From NCBI GenBank assembly GCA_037142475.1, contig JBAXAR010000011.1:1-30113 (forward strand): a DNA stretch of 30,113 nucleotides, given 5' to 3'. A program made the translations under genes and the position numbers. This DNA is from CAIUMH01 sp037142475. Lineage in GTDB: Bacteria > Actinomycetota > Acidimicrobiia > Acidimicrobiales > RAAP-2. Every line of letters starts with the position of its first letter. Position 1 is the first letter of the stretch. The notes below the pieces were generated by a model. That model saw only the letters and a program-made list of their open reading frames with translations. It made no database searches and had not been told where the DNA came from. Shown one piece after another: positions 16,850-23,849 of the stretch.

Positions 16850-17212
16850 TCATTGCATCTGAAGATCGATGAGACCGAAGAGGTCCCCCCTCGTCATCCC
16901 AAGGGACTCAGCCTCAGCGACTAGCTCCTCAACCTTTGCCATCAAACTCGAGTCCACGGGTTCGGCAATCACCGTCACCCCTCGACCTCGCCGAAACTCG
17001 AGCACGCCCTCATCGCGCAGCACCCGCAGAGACTTGAGCACCGTGTTCTGGTTCACCCCGAGCACGCCGGCGAGGTCTCGCGCTGGTGGTAGGCGCTCGC
17101 CGACACGCACTTCCCCGTTGTTGATCGCATCGCGGATCGCCGCGGCTACCTGGCGGTGGAGCAACGACGGCCTCTCTCGGTCAACCTTGACATTGGAAAT
17201 AACCATAGCCAT
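16850..17212 (-). CDS. GntR-family regulator, short YtrA-like type
   Basis: A 120-aa DNA-binding repressor. The winged HTH occupies about residues 14-83: PSLLHRQVAAAIRDAINNGEVRVGERLPPARDLAGVLGVNQNTVLKSLRVLRDEGVLEFRRGRGVTVI. The short helical tail of about 40 residues fits the YtrA subfamily, whose members often control membrane-associated operons. Starts at 17212 or 17206 (both ATG) are equally possible. It is divergent from the pro-domain-like membrane protein with only 47 bp between starts, so both promoters share one control region. It most likely represses itself and the protease pair (inference from layout). Confidence 0.9.
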   Translation of the reverse strand: MAMVISNVKVDRERPSLLHRQVAAAIRDAINNGEVRVGERLPPARDLAGVLGVNQNTVLKSLRVLRDEGVLEFRRGRGVTVIAEPVDSSLMAKVEELVAEAESLGMTRGDLFGLIDLQMQ

Positions 17213-17259
17213 ACTGTATCCATCCTGCGGGATGCCAACTGAGCCAACGGGAGGCCGAC

Positions 17260-18015
17260 ATGCAAGTTCAGGCTAACGCTGAGCAAGCGCTCTCGGTAAT
17301 GGACTTCGTCGACCTAGATGACCTGGCCGTCGAGGTCCTCATCAAGGAGGCGCGCCAGCACCAGCGCCGCCGGTACCTCGTTGCCAGCTCCGCTGCCACA
17401 CTGGCGATTGCCGCTTTGGCCGCCTTCGCCATGTTCGTAGCGGCAGGCGCAGCGAGTCCTGGTCAGCCGAGCGGCCAGGGGAGCAGCGCTCCTGTGCCTT
17501 GGAATGCGGTGGCTACCTCCGTGCCGACCTCATGCACCGCAGCTCCTGACTCGACCCCCCAGGGCAACATGGGGGAGCCACCATCTGGACCAGCACTGCT
17601 CAACTGGGTGGAGTCCACCTTCGCCGCCCGCTACCCAACAATCTGGGGCGGCGAGGCGGCCCGCCAGGTCACGACCGCAAATGGTTCGCTCATCAACGTG
17701 GCTACCTACAGGGTCACCTCCCACGTCGATCAACTCGAACGTGAGGTCCGGGCCATCGACCCTGAGGCCACCTTCATCCTGGTGCCATATTCCGAGGCGT
17801 GCCTGAGGGGAGTGCAAGCGGAGATTGAAGCGCAGCTCCACACGACTCCCCTCAGCACCTGGCAGGTCAACGGGGTGGGCCTTGACCAGACCAAGGTGGA
17901 GGTTTCTGCGGCCAGCTGTGACCGCGCCAGCTCGCGAGAGCTCGAGACGTGGCTGCACAACCGCTACGGCGATCGGGTCCGACTCAGCAGCTGCCAGGCG
18001 AACGCCCACACCTAG
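17260..18015 (+). CDS. Single-pass membrane protein with a protease pro-domain-like outer region
   Basis: A 251-aa protein with a cytoplasmic N-terminus (1-38, ending RQHQRRR), one membrane helix (about 39-64), a low-complexity Gly/Ser/Pro linker (65-85), and an outer domain with four Cys (SCTA, EACL, ASCD, SSCQ). The outer domain from about residue 108 lines up with the region before the catalytic domain in the next gene: both have WV/AVxxxF or LEAEFP, a xTYRV / VAEVEV strand, and VNGVGLDQTKVEVSAA versus INGVGIDQLHNRVLVAT. GGGAGG stands five bases before the ATG. It precedes the protease gene by 35 bp, so both are probably co-transcribed. It may be a folding helper or inhibitor acting in trans; this is inference. 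Confidence 0.6.
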   Translation: MQVQANAEQALSVMDFVDLDDLAVEVLIKEARQHQRRRYLVASSAATLAIAALAAFAMFVAAGAASPGQPSGQGSSAPVPWNAVATSVPTSCTAAPDSTPQGNMGEPPSGPALLNWVESTFAARYPTIWGGEAARQVTTANGSLINVATYRVTSHVDQLEREVRAIDPEATFILVPYSEACLRGVQAEIEAQLHTTPLSTWQVNGVGLDQTKVEVSAASCDRASSRELETWLHNRYGDRVRLSSCQANAHT

Positions 18016-18050
18016 ATCGACGAACCTCACCGCAGCAAAGGGGAGATGAC

Positions 18051-19385
18051 ATGCAAGGGAACTTGACGAGTTCGTGGAAGTGGCAGCGTTGGTTGATGGT
18101 GACGGCCTTGGCGCTGCCTTTGGTGGGCCTCGCCACGACGGGTACCACTACCGCAGGAGCTAGCGAGGCTTTGGGCGCACCGACGTTGGTGCGCGACCCG
18201 AGCACGATTGCCGTGCCTGTCACCTTCGCCCCCGGAGACGTCTCAAGCCCAATCGACAAGGCGGTCGCGACCTTGGAAGCAGAGTTCCCCGCTGACTTCG
18301 GTGGCCTGAGTGCAGATACATCTGGACGCTTCAGCGTTGCCGAGGTGGAGGTCAACCCCGACCTCGAGGTGCGTGCCCAGACCCTCTTCGACGCGATTCC
18401 CGCGCAGCTGGGCGTGGAGGCGGACCCGGTAGACCTGCGGCTCAACTTCATCCAGGTGCGTAGCTCGGTCGCGGATCTGCTTGCACTGAAGGCCAGCGTG
18501 CTGGAACTCGCCAAGGCCAATGCTGAGCTGCACATCAACGGCGTGGGGATCGACCAGCTCCACAACCGCGTGCTCGTTGCTACCGGCACCGCGATGGCGA
18601 CGACGACGGCTGTTTCGAGTTCGCCGCTTGATGCCACCGACCAAGAACTCGTGACGAGCTTCGGCTCGAGCTCCCTTGAGTTCCAGCAGGCCCCACCAGC
18701 CACGCTCAGCGCCAGCCGATACGCCGACAGCGCTCCGTTCAACGCAGGTGACCAGCTCACGATGCCAACGGTCTACGGGAACATTGGCTGCACGTCAGGC
18801 CCTGGCGTCCACTTCTCGAGTGGCTGGCACCTCATCCTGACCGCTGGCCACTGCTCCTGGGCCGCTGGCACGAACTTCTCCGGAAACCTGACGGCTTACA
18901 ACGGGTCCACCATCATGGGACCCTTCATTGCATCGTCGACGGGGACCTCGACGAGCACCTGGTACGACACAGGCCTGATCTCGGCCAGCTCGTCGAACAT
19001 CACCTGGGCCGGCGCCGCAACCCGCATTGCTCTGACGGGGTGGGCAACCGCGGTCGCTGGAGCTAGCGCCTGCTCTGAGGGCAGCTATGGAGGCGAACGC
19101 TGCGCGCAGGTCATCTCCACAAACGAGACGAAGCTCTTTGCCGATGCCAACCTTCCGGGCGGTGGCGAGTGGGTGGGCGGACTGACCCGGCTCGGCATCC
19201 CGACGGTGGCCGGCGACTCGGGTGGCATCGTGGTCGAGAACAGCATCTACGGCCCGCTGGCTGTAGGCACGAACGTGGGTACTGGTGCTTCATCCTCGTG
19301 GAGCGAGGACATCACCGTGAGCCTCTACCTCTGGAGCCAGGCCTACGGCACCGCACTCGTCGTCAACACCGTCTTGAACCCCTAA
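18051..19385 (+). CDS. Secreted chymotrypsin-like (S1 family) serine protease with pro-region
   Basis: A 444-aa exported protease. A signal peptide spans about 1-37 (basic start, WLMVTALALPLVGLATTGTTTAGA). The pro-region covers about 38-235. The catalytic domain then shows GCTSGPGVHFSSGWHLILTAGHCS (His and the Cys42-Cys58 type pair), STWYDTGLI (Asp) and TVAGDSGGIV (Ser). A further Cys pair (SACSEG, GERCAQ) fits the usual second disulfide. The pro-region with INGVGIDQ resembles alpha-lytic-protease-like pro-domains that are needed for folding. ATG 18051 is chosen for the AAGGGGAG five bases upstream. The gene is intact, unlike the IS next to it. Substrate specificity is not readable. Confidence 0.87.
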   Translation: MQGNLTSSWKWQRWLMVTALALPLVGLATTGTTTAGASEALGAPTLVRDPSTIAVPVTFAPGDVSSPIDKAVATLEAEFPADFGGLSADTSGRFSVAEVEVNPDLEVRAQTLFDAIPAQLGVEADPVDLRLNFIQVRSSVADLLALKASVLELAKANAELHINGVGIDQLHNRVLVATGTAMATTTAVSSSPLDATDQELVTSFGSSSLEFQQAPPATLSASRYADSAPFNAGDQLTMPTVYGNIGCTSGPGVHFSSGWHLILTAGHCSWAAGTNFSGNLTAYNGSTIMGPFIASSTGTSTSTWYDTGLISASSSNITWAGAATRIALTGWATAVAGASACSEGSYGGERCAQVISTNETKLFADANLPGGGEWVGGLTRLGIPTVAGDSGGIVVENSIYGPLAVGTNVGTGASSSWSEDITVSLYLWSQAYGTALVVNTVLNP

Positions 19386-19417
19386 GCCATCGAAAGGAAG
19401 CAACGTCGTGGCGAAAC

Positions 19418-20826
19418 GGGCCCTTCGGGATGTAGCGGGGTCTGGGGTCCCCCGATGAGAAGCGGGGACCGCCAATCTGATGGTTCCTAACGCCGTCAGA
19501 GTGGAGAGCCCTCGTGAAGCCAGAGACTATTTGCACCCGCTGTCTGTCGCTCGTCGGTCTGCCTGGAGTGACGATCCTGGACGTCGAAGACGTTGCTGAC
19601 GCTCCGCTCCGGGTGCACATCGAGCTGATCAAGCGCCCGGTCGGCTGCCAGAGCTGCGGTGTCGTCACCCACGTGAAGGACCGCCCCATCGTCGAGCTCG
19701 TCGACGTGTCGATCGGGCGTCGTGCGATGCGGCTCGTCTGGCACAAGCGCCGGTTCCGCTGCCCGGAGCCGAGCTTCGAGATGGGCACCTGGACCGAGGA
19801 CGAGCCACGGATCGCGCCCAGGGGGCACTCGACGTCGGATCGGGTGGGTCGCTGGGTGACCGAACAGGTGGGCCGCAACGCCAGATCCGTCAGCGACGTC
19901 GCCCGGGATCTGAGCTGCGACTGACACAACGTCAACAAGGCCGTCCTCGCCTACGGCACCGCACTGGTCGACGACGACCCTGATCGCTTCGGCGAGGTGA
20001 CTGCGCTCGGCCTCGACGAGGTGGCCTTCGCCAAGCTCGCCCCCTAGAAACGGATGCACTTCTCCACCTCGATCGTCGACGTGAGACGGGGCTAGCTCTT
20101 GGACGTCGTCCCTGGCCGCAGGGCTGAGGAGCCCATCCGATGGATCGAGGCCAAGGGCCAGCAGTGGAGAGACAATGTGGCCTTCGCCACCCTGAACCTC
20201 TCGGGTCCCTTCCGATCGGTCTTCGACGCCACGGTCCCGAACGCCATCCAGGTGGCCGATCCGTTCCATCCGGTGAAGCTCGCGACACAGAAGATGGACG
20301 AGTGCCGTAGACGGGTCCAGAACGAGACGCTGGGCCAACGGGGCCGCATGGACGATCCGCTCTGGCAGGCCCGGCGGCTCATGACTATCGCCGACGAGCG
20401 CCTGAGCGAGGAGGGAAGGGTGAAGCGCACCGGCCTGCTCAAGGCCGGTGACCCGAGAGGTGAGGTGGCGACCGCCTTCCACGCCAAGTGAGCCGTCCGA
20501 GAGCTCTCTACCCACAACGACCCCGAGCTCGCCCTCGAGTTCGTCGAGGCACTCGCTGACGACATGGACGATCAAGAACAGCCGATCGACGTCCGCTCGC
20601 TCGGTCGCACCTTGAAGCGCTGGAAGCACCGGATCGCCGCATTGCACCTCTCTAATGTCAGCAACGGACTGACCGAGGCAGCCAACAACCTGATCAAGCG
20701 CGTCAAGCGAGCGGCCTTCGGCTTCACCTCGTTCCGGAACTGCCGAGTCCGAGCTCTGCTCTACGCCGGCAAGCCCAACTGGTCACTGCTCGAGACGATC
20801 ACACCCCGCTGAAACGCGAAGAGCCA
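19418..20826 (+). mobile_element. ISL3-family insertion sequence, decayed
   Basis: A 1.4-kb element, the normal size for ISL3. Imperfect terminal inverted repeats lie at 19418-19444 and 20800-20826 (about 20 of 27 positions agree; both ends carry a CTTCG block and an AGCGGGGT block). The transposase frame lies between them. I could not find a clear 8-bp target duplication. The right end stops eight bases before att-like repeat B. Confidence 0.75.
19514..20812 (+). pseudogene. tnpA: ISL3 transposase with four in-frame stop codons
   Basis: One continuous frame encodes an ISL3 transposase of about 430 residues but is broken by TGA 19922, TAG 20045, TAG 20093 and TGA 20489, with no frameshift. 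The N-terminal zinc-finger region (CTRCLSL, GCQSCGVVTHVKDRP), the GLDEVAF block, DATVPNAIQVADPFHPVKLA, RRRVQNETLGQRGR and the final SNGLTEAANNLIKRVKR...LLYAGKPNW are clear. From memory of the family, the first three stops replace Trp, Trp and Gln, each a single-transition change (two steps for one Trp to TAG is also one base). A catalytic Asp before LSGPFR seems to have become Asn (TLNLSG). The protein cannot be active. Confidence 0.9.
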
Positions 20827-20833
20827 CTTAACG

Positions 20834-20918
20834 CCAATTTCATAACCCTCAAGCCTGTGAACAGGGGTTTTGTGGGCCGCCCGGGTCTCGATCCCGGCAC
20901 CTTGGGATTAAAAGTCCC
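20834..20918. repeat. att-like repeat B, tRNA-Lys 3' half plus flank
   Basis: The first 75 bp equal repeat A. Positions 20872-20918 equal 23563-23609 of the intact tRNA-Lys (47 bp without mismatch), reaching through the anticodon loop into the 5' side of the anticodon stem. It therefore shares more with the tRNA than repeat A does. The tRNA half here reads CACAA instead of CACCA after the acceptor stem, so the CCA end is not encoded in A and B. Confidence 0.88.
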
Positions 20919-20971
20919 GACGTACTTGTCCACTCAGTCCGTACAGGCCCAAATACTGGGGTTCTGAGCGG

Positions 20972-21060
20972 TCTGATTCCGCTGAGACCCTCTGATTCCG
21001 TGCAATTTGCCGGTGTTGGTGCAACGAAGTGGTGCAACGCCAACTCTGGTCCGTGCAACC
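20972..21060. repeat. Short direct-repeat cluster beside repeat B
   Basis: TCTGATTCCG occurs at 20972-20981 and 20991-21000, 19 bp apart. GTGCAA occurs four times, at 21000, 21019, 21032 and 21053; two copies extend to GGTGCAACG. The cluster begins 54 bp from an att-like core and lies in a gene-free stretch (20919-21186). It could be arm-type integrase or excisionase sites of a lost element, or a replication iteron remnant. No coding frame here is convincing. Confidence 0.45.
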
Positions 21061-21186
21061 CTCGGACGTGATCGCATCATCTCGTTGATCAAGACAGGGG
21101 TCTTCTCGGCTGAGCGAGGTGGCAAGAAGCTCTCGACTCGTTGCCACCTCAAAGCTGAGTTCAAGCCGACCGAGATCTCGATCGAC

Positions 21187-21222
21187 ATAACGGGTTGCGT
21201 TCATAACGCAACTCGTTATACT
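21187..21222 (+). promoter_or_regulatory. higBA promoter with long palindromic operator
   Basis: A 15-bp inverted repeat with a 3-bp centre (arms 21187-21201 and 21205-21219, 14 of 15 pairs; inner eight perfect, GTTGCGTT-CAT-AACGCAAC). It overlaps a -35-like TTGCGT (21195) and a -10 TATACT (21217-21222). HigA-type antitoxins bind such palindromes. The higB ATG at 21229 is six bases after the -10, so the message is probably leaderless. Confidence 0.75.
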
Positions 21223-21228
21223 TAGGCC

Positions 21229-21510
21229 ATGCTGCAGTCGTTCGGAGACAAAGACACCGAACGGGTCTGGCATCGGACCAGGGTCAAGAAGTTCCACGGC
21301 GATCTTCAACGAGTCGCATTGCGAAAGCTCGCGATCCTGGACGCAGCAGAAGTGCTTGCTGACCTTCGGGTTCCACCGGGTAATCGACTCGAGAAGCTCA
21401 GCGGCGACCGAGCTGGTCAGCACAGCATCAGGGTGAACGATCAATGGAGGATCTGCTTTCGATGGACGAAGGCAGGGCCCGAAGAGGTCGCGATCACGGA
21501 CTACCACTGA
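21229..21510 (+). CDS. higB: HigB-type toxin (RelE superfamily)
   Basis: A 93-aa mRNA-endonuclease-type toxin. Its sequence follows the plasmid-killer/HigB pattern: MLQSFGDKDTERVWH near the start, VKKFHGDLQRVALRKLAILDAAEVLADLRVPPGNRLEKLSGDRAGQHSIRVNDQWRICFRW, and EVAITDYH at the end. HigB proteins cleave mRNA on the ribosome; the R-x-N-D-Q-W-R-I-x-F block carries the active-site residues. The toxin comes first, the reverse of most TA operons, as expected for higBA, and the start has no leader. The gene is complete and lies between att-like repeats B and C, which suits a stabiliser of an integrated element. Confidence 0.93.
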   Translation: MLQSFGDKDTERVWHRTRVKKFHGDLQRVALRKLAILDAAEVLADLRVPPGNRLEKLSGDRAGQHSIRVNDQWRICFRWTKAGPEEVAITDYH

Positions 21511-21521
21511 GAGGAACAGCG

Positions 21522-21818
21522 ATGACGATCACCATGCCACCGATCCACCCCGGCGAGGTCTTGATGGCGGACTTCCTCGAGCCACTTGGAGTCACCCAGC
21601 ACCACGTGGCCGTCTCGATCGGCGTCCCGCCGCGCCGCATCAACGAGATCGTTCACGGCAAGCGTCGGATCAGCGCAGACACCGCTCTTCGGCTGGCGAA
21701 GTACTTCGGCACGAGCGAGCGTTTTTGGATCAACTTGCAGGCTCGGTACGACCTTGAGGTCGAGCGAGATCAGCTCGGTCCAGTTCTCGACGCCATCACG
21801 CCGCTGGCTGTGGCTTGA
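21522..21818 (+). CDS. higA: HigA-type antitoxin (XRE helix-turn-helix)
   Basis: A 98-aa antitoxin with the HigA opening PPIHPGEVLMADFLEPLGVTQ, a HTH over about residues 20-60 (VAVSIGVPPRRINEIVHGKRRISADTALRLAKYFG), and the usual tail SERFWINLQARYDLEVER. It binds HigB and the palindrome upstream of the operon. The ATG at 21522 is chosen for GAGAGGA six bases upstream and because homology begins a few residues later. It starts 11 bp after the toxin stop. The frame is intact, so the module should be functional. Confidence 0.93.
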   Translation: MTITMPPIHPGEVLMADFLEPLGVTQHHVAVSIGVPPRRINEIVHGKRRISADTALRLAKYFGTSERFWINLQARYDLEVERDQLGPVLDAITPLAVA

Positions 21819-21901
21819 GAAGTAGTTCTCCTGATCCAAAGCGCCCCCGAACGGCACGTGAGGGACATTGCGCAACCTTGATCAATCGGTGCAAGAACGT
21901 G

Positions 21902-22995
21902 CTAGCTGGCCGGATCAAATGTGTATCCGCTAGGGCAACTCTCAGAGCTTGGATTGATCACTGCCAGGTCCCACCATGGTCCTGAAATCGGCTTCACGCA
22001 GAAGTCGGGCTGTAACTTCACATCGCGAGCCTGCGGGACGAACAGCAGTCCAGCAGTCACGGGGTCCCCTGGAGGAAGCGGAACTGCTGTCCGTGGCCAT
22101 CTCGAGCGGGCTCGATGCAGATCTGATCCACGGTTCCGAATCCTGCAAGGAAGCGGACTGAGTCGGGCGCTGGTCGGCAACCCCATGTCGGCGGGCCGGG
22201 TTGCGAAAGAGCTTCGGTCATCGCCGCGTGCCACTGTGGTTCGAAGGCGGGCTGACCGTAGTTTCCGGACCGCTCGTAAATGCTCAACTGGAGCGTGACA
22301 GCCCCGACGAAGAGGATGACCGGAAACAACACTGAGAGCCATGCCCCGGGGTGTCGCCAGCGGTGAGGCGGCACTTTCTTCGCATAGCCACGCACGCTGA
22401 TCCACGTCAGCCGGGCGAAGACGGCAACTGGGGCTCCGAATGCGAGGACGATCTAGGCCGCCCTCCACGGGCCAGAGATTGCAAACGATGCCGGCACGTT
22501 GCAGGTCGAGAAGGTGTGTCCGGTGGCATCTCCCGCGGTCGAGCAGGACCCGGAATTCGCAGAGGTCACTCGGCCTGGCATTAGGAGGAGGCCTGCGATC
22601 CCAAACGGCCAGACAAGCGTCCCGAGAAGCTTGTCGCCCAAGCGCCAGATCTTCGACAACCAGAGCCAAACTGCACCGAAGATCCACCCAACCCCGATGA
22701 GGATGGCACCGAAGAGGAGCAGCACCGGAACGAAGTCGTCGATCGGTCGGCGCTTCGGAACATCTTCTGCTTCGACGATCTCAGCCGCAAGCTCCGACGG
22801 GAGCCCGATCCGGGCGAGTAGTGCCCTGAGTCCCGGCTCATCGCCTAGATCGAGATCGGCTCGTGCCTCGGCGATGTTCTCCCTGAACTCGGCCATGATC
22901 TCTCGCCGGCGGTAAAGCGGGAGCGGGCGAAGCCCTCGGTTCAGGTAGCGGAGGTACTTGGCAACGAGCTTGTCGCCGTTGAAGGTCGCTGCCAT
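21902..22995 (-). pseudogene. Decayed HAAS-domain membrane protein gene (PadR partner)
   Basis: One ancestral gene of about 363 codons is broken twice. Codons 1-180 encode a HAAS-like N-terminal domain (YLRYLNRGLRPLPLYRRREIMAEFRENIAEARADLD...RIGLPSELAAEIVEAE) and two membrane helices. A TAG at 22455-22453 interrupts the next helix, since the same frame continues IVLAFGAPVAVFARLTWI, then RGYAKK and a further helix. A one-base loss near 22066-22069 (a run of C on the plus strand) then shifts into another frame that carries VTAGLLFVPQARDVK...WDLAVINPSS to a TAG at 21902. HAAS domains sense signals next to PadR repressors, and the ATG at 22995 overlaps the PadR stop. If the truncation is functional, only the 180-aa part would be made. 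Confidence 0.75.
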
Positions 22996-23339
22996 CAGCT
23001 CTCCTCTTCCGAGAGGATGCCGTCGACGGCATCTCTGAACTTGGTCCACTGGCCGATAAACGCGATGAGCGCGGACCTTCCGGGATCGGTTATCCGGTAG
23101 TAGCGGCGTGGAGGCCCCGCGTCTGACTCCTGCCAGAAGCTCTCGACCAAGCCATCGCGTCGAAGCCGGGTAAGCAGTGGGTAGATAGTCCCCTCACTTG
23201 TGACAAGGCCGTCTGCAGAGCTGAGTGTCCGTGTGATGTCGAGTCCATAGCGAGGCTCACCTTGGAGTAGAGCGAGCACGCAGTATTCGATTGAGCCCCG
23301 ACGCATCTGGGCGAGCAGCTTGTCGGTGTCGCCAACCAC
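22995..23339 (-). CDS. PadR-family transcriptional regulator
   Basis: A 114-aa winged-helix repressor covering a standard-length PadR. After a DKLLAQMRRGSIEYCVLALL opening come the HTH and wing: RYGLDITRTL...VTSEGTIYPLLTRLRRDGLVESFWQESDAGPPRRYYRITDPGR, with the diagnostic E-G-T-I-Y-P-L-L-x-R-L-x-x-x-G-L. GTG 23339 is chosen because it gives the normal PadR length; ATG 23306 is possible, and longer frames to 23591 would run into the tRNA. It is coupled to the membrane gene by a TGATG junction. PadR-HAAS pairs commonly form one regulatory unit that responds to envelope or ligand signals. Here the partner is damaged, so its output may have been lost. Confidence 0.88.
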   Translation of the reverse strand: MVGDTDKLLAQMRRGSIEYCVLALLQGEPRYGLDITRTLSSADGLVTSEGTIYPLLTRLRRDGLVESFWQESDAGPPRRYYRITDPGRSALIAFIGQWTKFRDAVDGILSEEES

Positions 23340-23560
23340 AATGCACTGCAGATTCAGCCAATGACGTAGTTGTTTCTCCAGAGGAATGAGGTGCCCCCGA
23401 CCGCCGGTGAGGTGGGACGCCATCTGATCCAGTTCGGATCGAGCGTCACCTGGAGCCACCTTCGTGCTCATTGGAGCCGGGAAGATGGCGTTGGTGCAAT
23501 GCTTTCGTGCGTCGCCATTGTGCTCAGACAGACTGAACAGGGCAGAACCCTTGGTATTAC

Positions 23561-23636
23561 TGGTGGGCCGCCCGGGTCTCGATCCCGGCACCTTGGGATT
23601 AAAAGTCCCCTGCTCTTCCCGATGAGCTAGCGGCCC
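23561..23636 (-). tRNA. tRNA-Lys (anticodon UUU)
   Basis: A 76-nt cloverleaf with encoded CCA. The acceptor is GGGCCGC/GCGGCCC, the D arm GCTC...GAGC, the anticodon loop CTTTTAA and the T arm CCGGG-ATCGAGA-CCCGG. The T loop begins with A where T54 is normal. Its 3' half recurs at 16524 and 20872. The anticodon-stem pair 27-43 looks like G-A. It is the likely integration target of the island. Confidence 0.93.
23563..23609. repeat. att-like repeat C, within tRNA-Lys
   Basis: These 47 bp equal 20872-20918 and their first 37 bp equal 16524-16560. The block runs from the discriminator end of the tRNA to the anticodon stem, the usual crossover range for tRNA-directed integrases. Confidence 0.85.
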
Positions 23637-23790
23637 CGGATTGCCACGATATCTCCCTCAACGGAGGTTGGGGGCACCCCAGACAGCGCCTGCGTGGACC
23701 GTTAGGCGGAAAGTTCATGGAGCGAAGACACCTGGGGCGCCTGCACCCAGTTCGCCGAGAGTGCGGAGAGAGGGTCAGGTTGCCAAGGGT

Positions 23791-23829
23791 GGGCCGGTGA
23801 TGTGGCAAGGTAATTGCTCCGGCTGGCCC
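23791..23829 (+). promoter_or_regulatory. Possible structured leader of cysDNC
   Basis: GGGCCGG at 23791 can pair with CCGGctgGCCC at 23819-23829, with a 3-nt bulge. TTGCC (23780-23784) can alternatively pair with GGCAA (23804-23808), which would compete. The hairpin ends six bases before the cysD Shine-Dalgarno. No known riboswitch consensus is recognised. Confidence 0.3.
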
Positions 23830-23849
23830 AGAGTGGAGGTGAGTAAACG

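Larger units (their letters stand above)
16486..23609. mobile_element. Putative tRNA-Lys genomic island with three direct att-like repeats
   Basis: Three copies of the tRNA-Lys 3' half, in one orientation, bound two compartments. 16486-20834 holds GntR, a pro-domain-like protein, the S1 protease and ISL3. 20872-23563 holds HigBA, PadR and a decayed HAAS gene. tRNA 3' halves used as attachment sites and duplicated on insertion are typical of tyrosine-recombinase elements. No integrase or excisionase is seen, so it would be immobile now. The absence of an integrase and the small size keep the claim moderate. Confidence 0.6.

Noticed and set aside
19496..20647. Minus-strand 383-codon frame across the IS
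   Set aside because: It lies antisense to a recognisable ISL3 transposase and has no domain features; its openness reflects codon bias of the transposase.
19514..20812. Stop-codon readthrough or recoding in the transposase
   Set aside because: TGA and TAG serve as ordinary stops in neighbouring genes, and the element also seems to lack a catalytic residue, so decay is simpler.
20919..21186. Possible integrase remnant left of higB
   Set aside because: No tyrosine-recombinase R-H-R-Y blocks are found in any frame; only short repeats are supportable.
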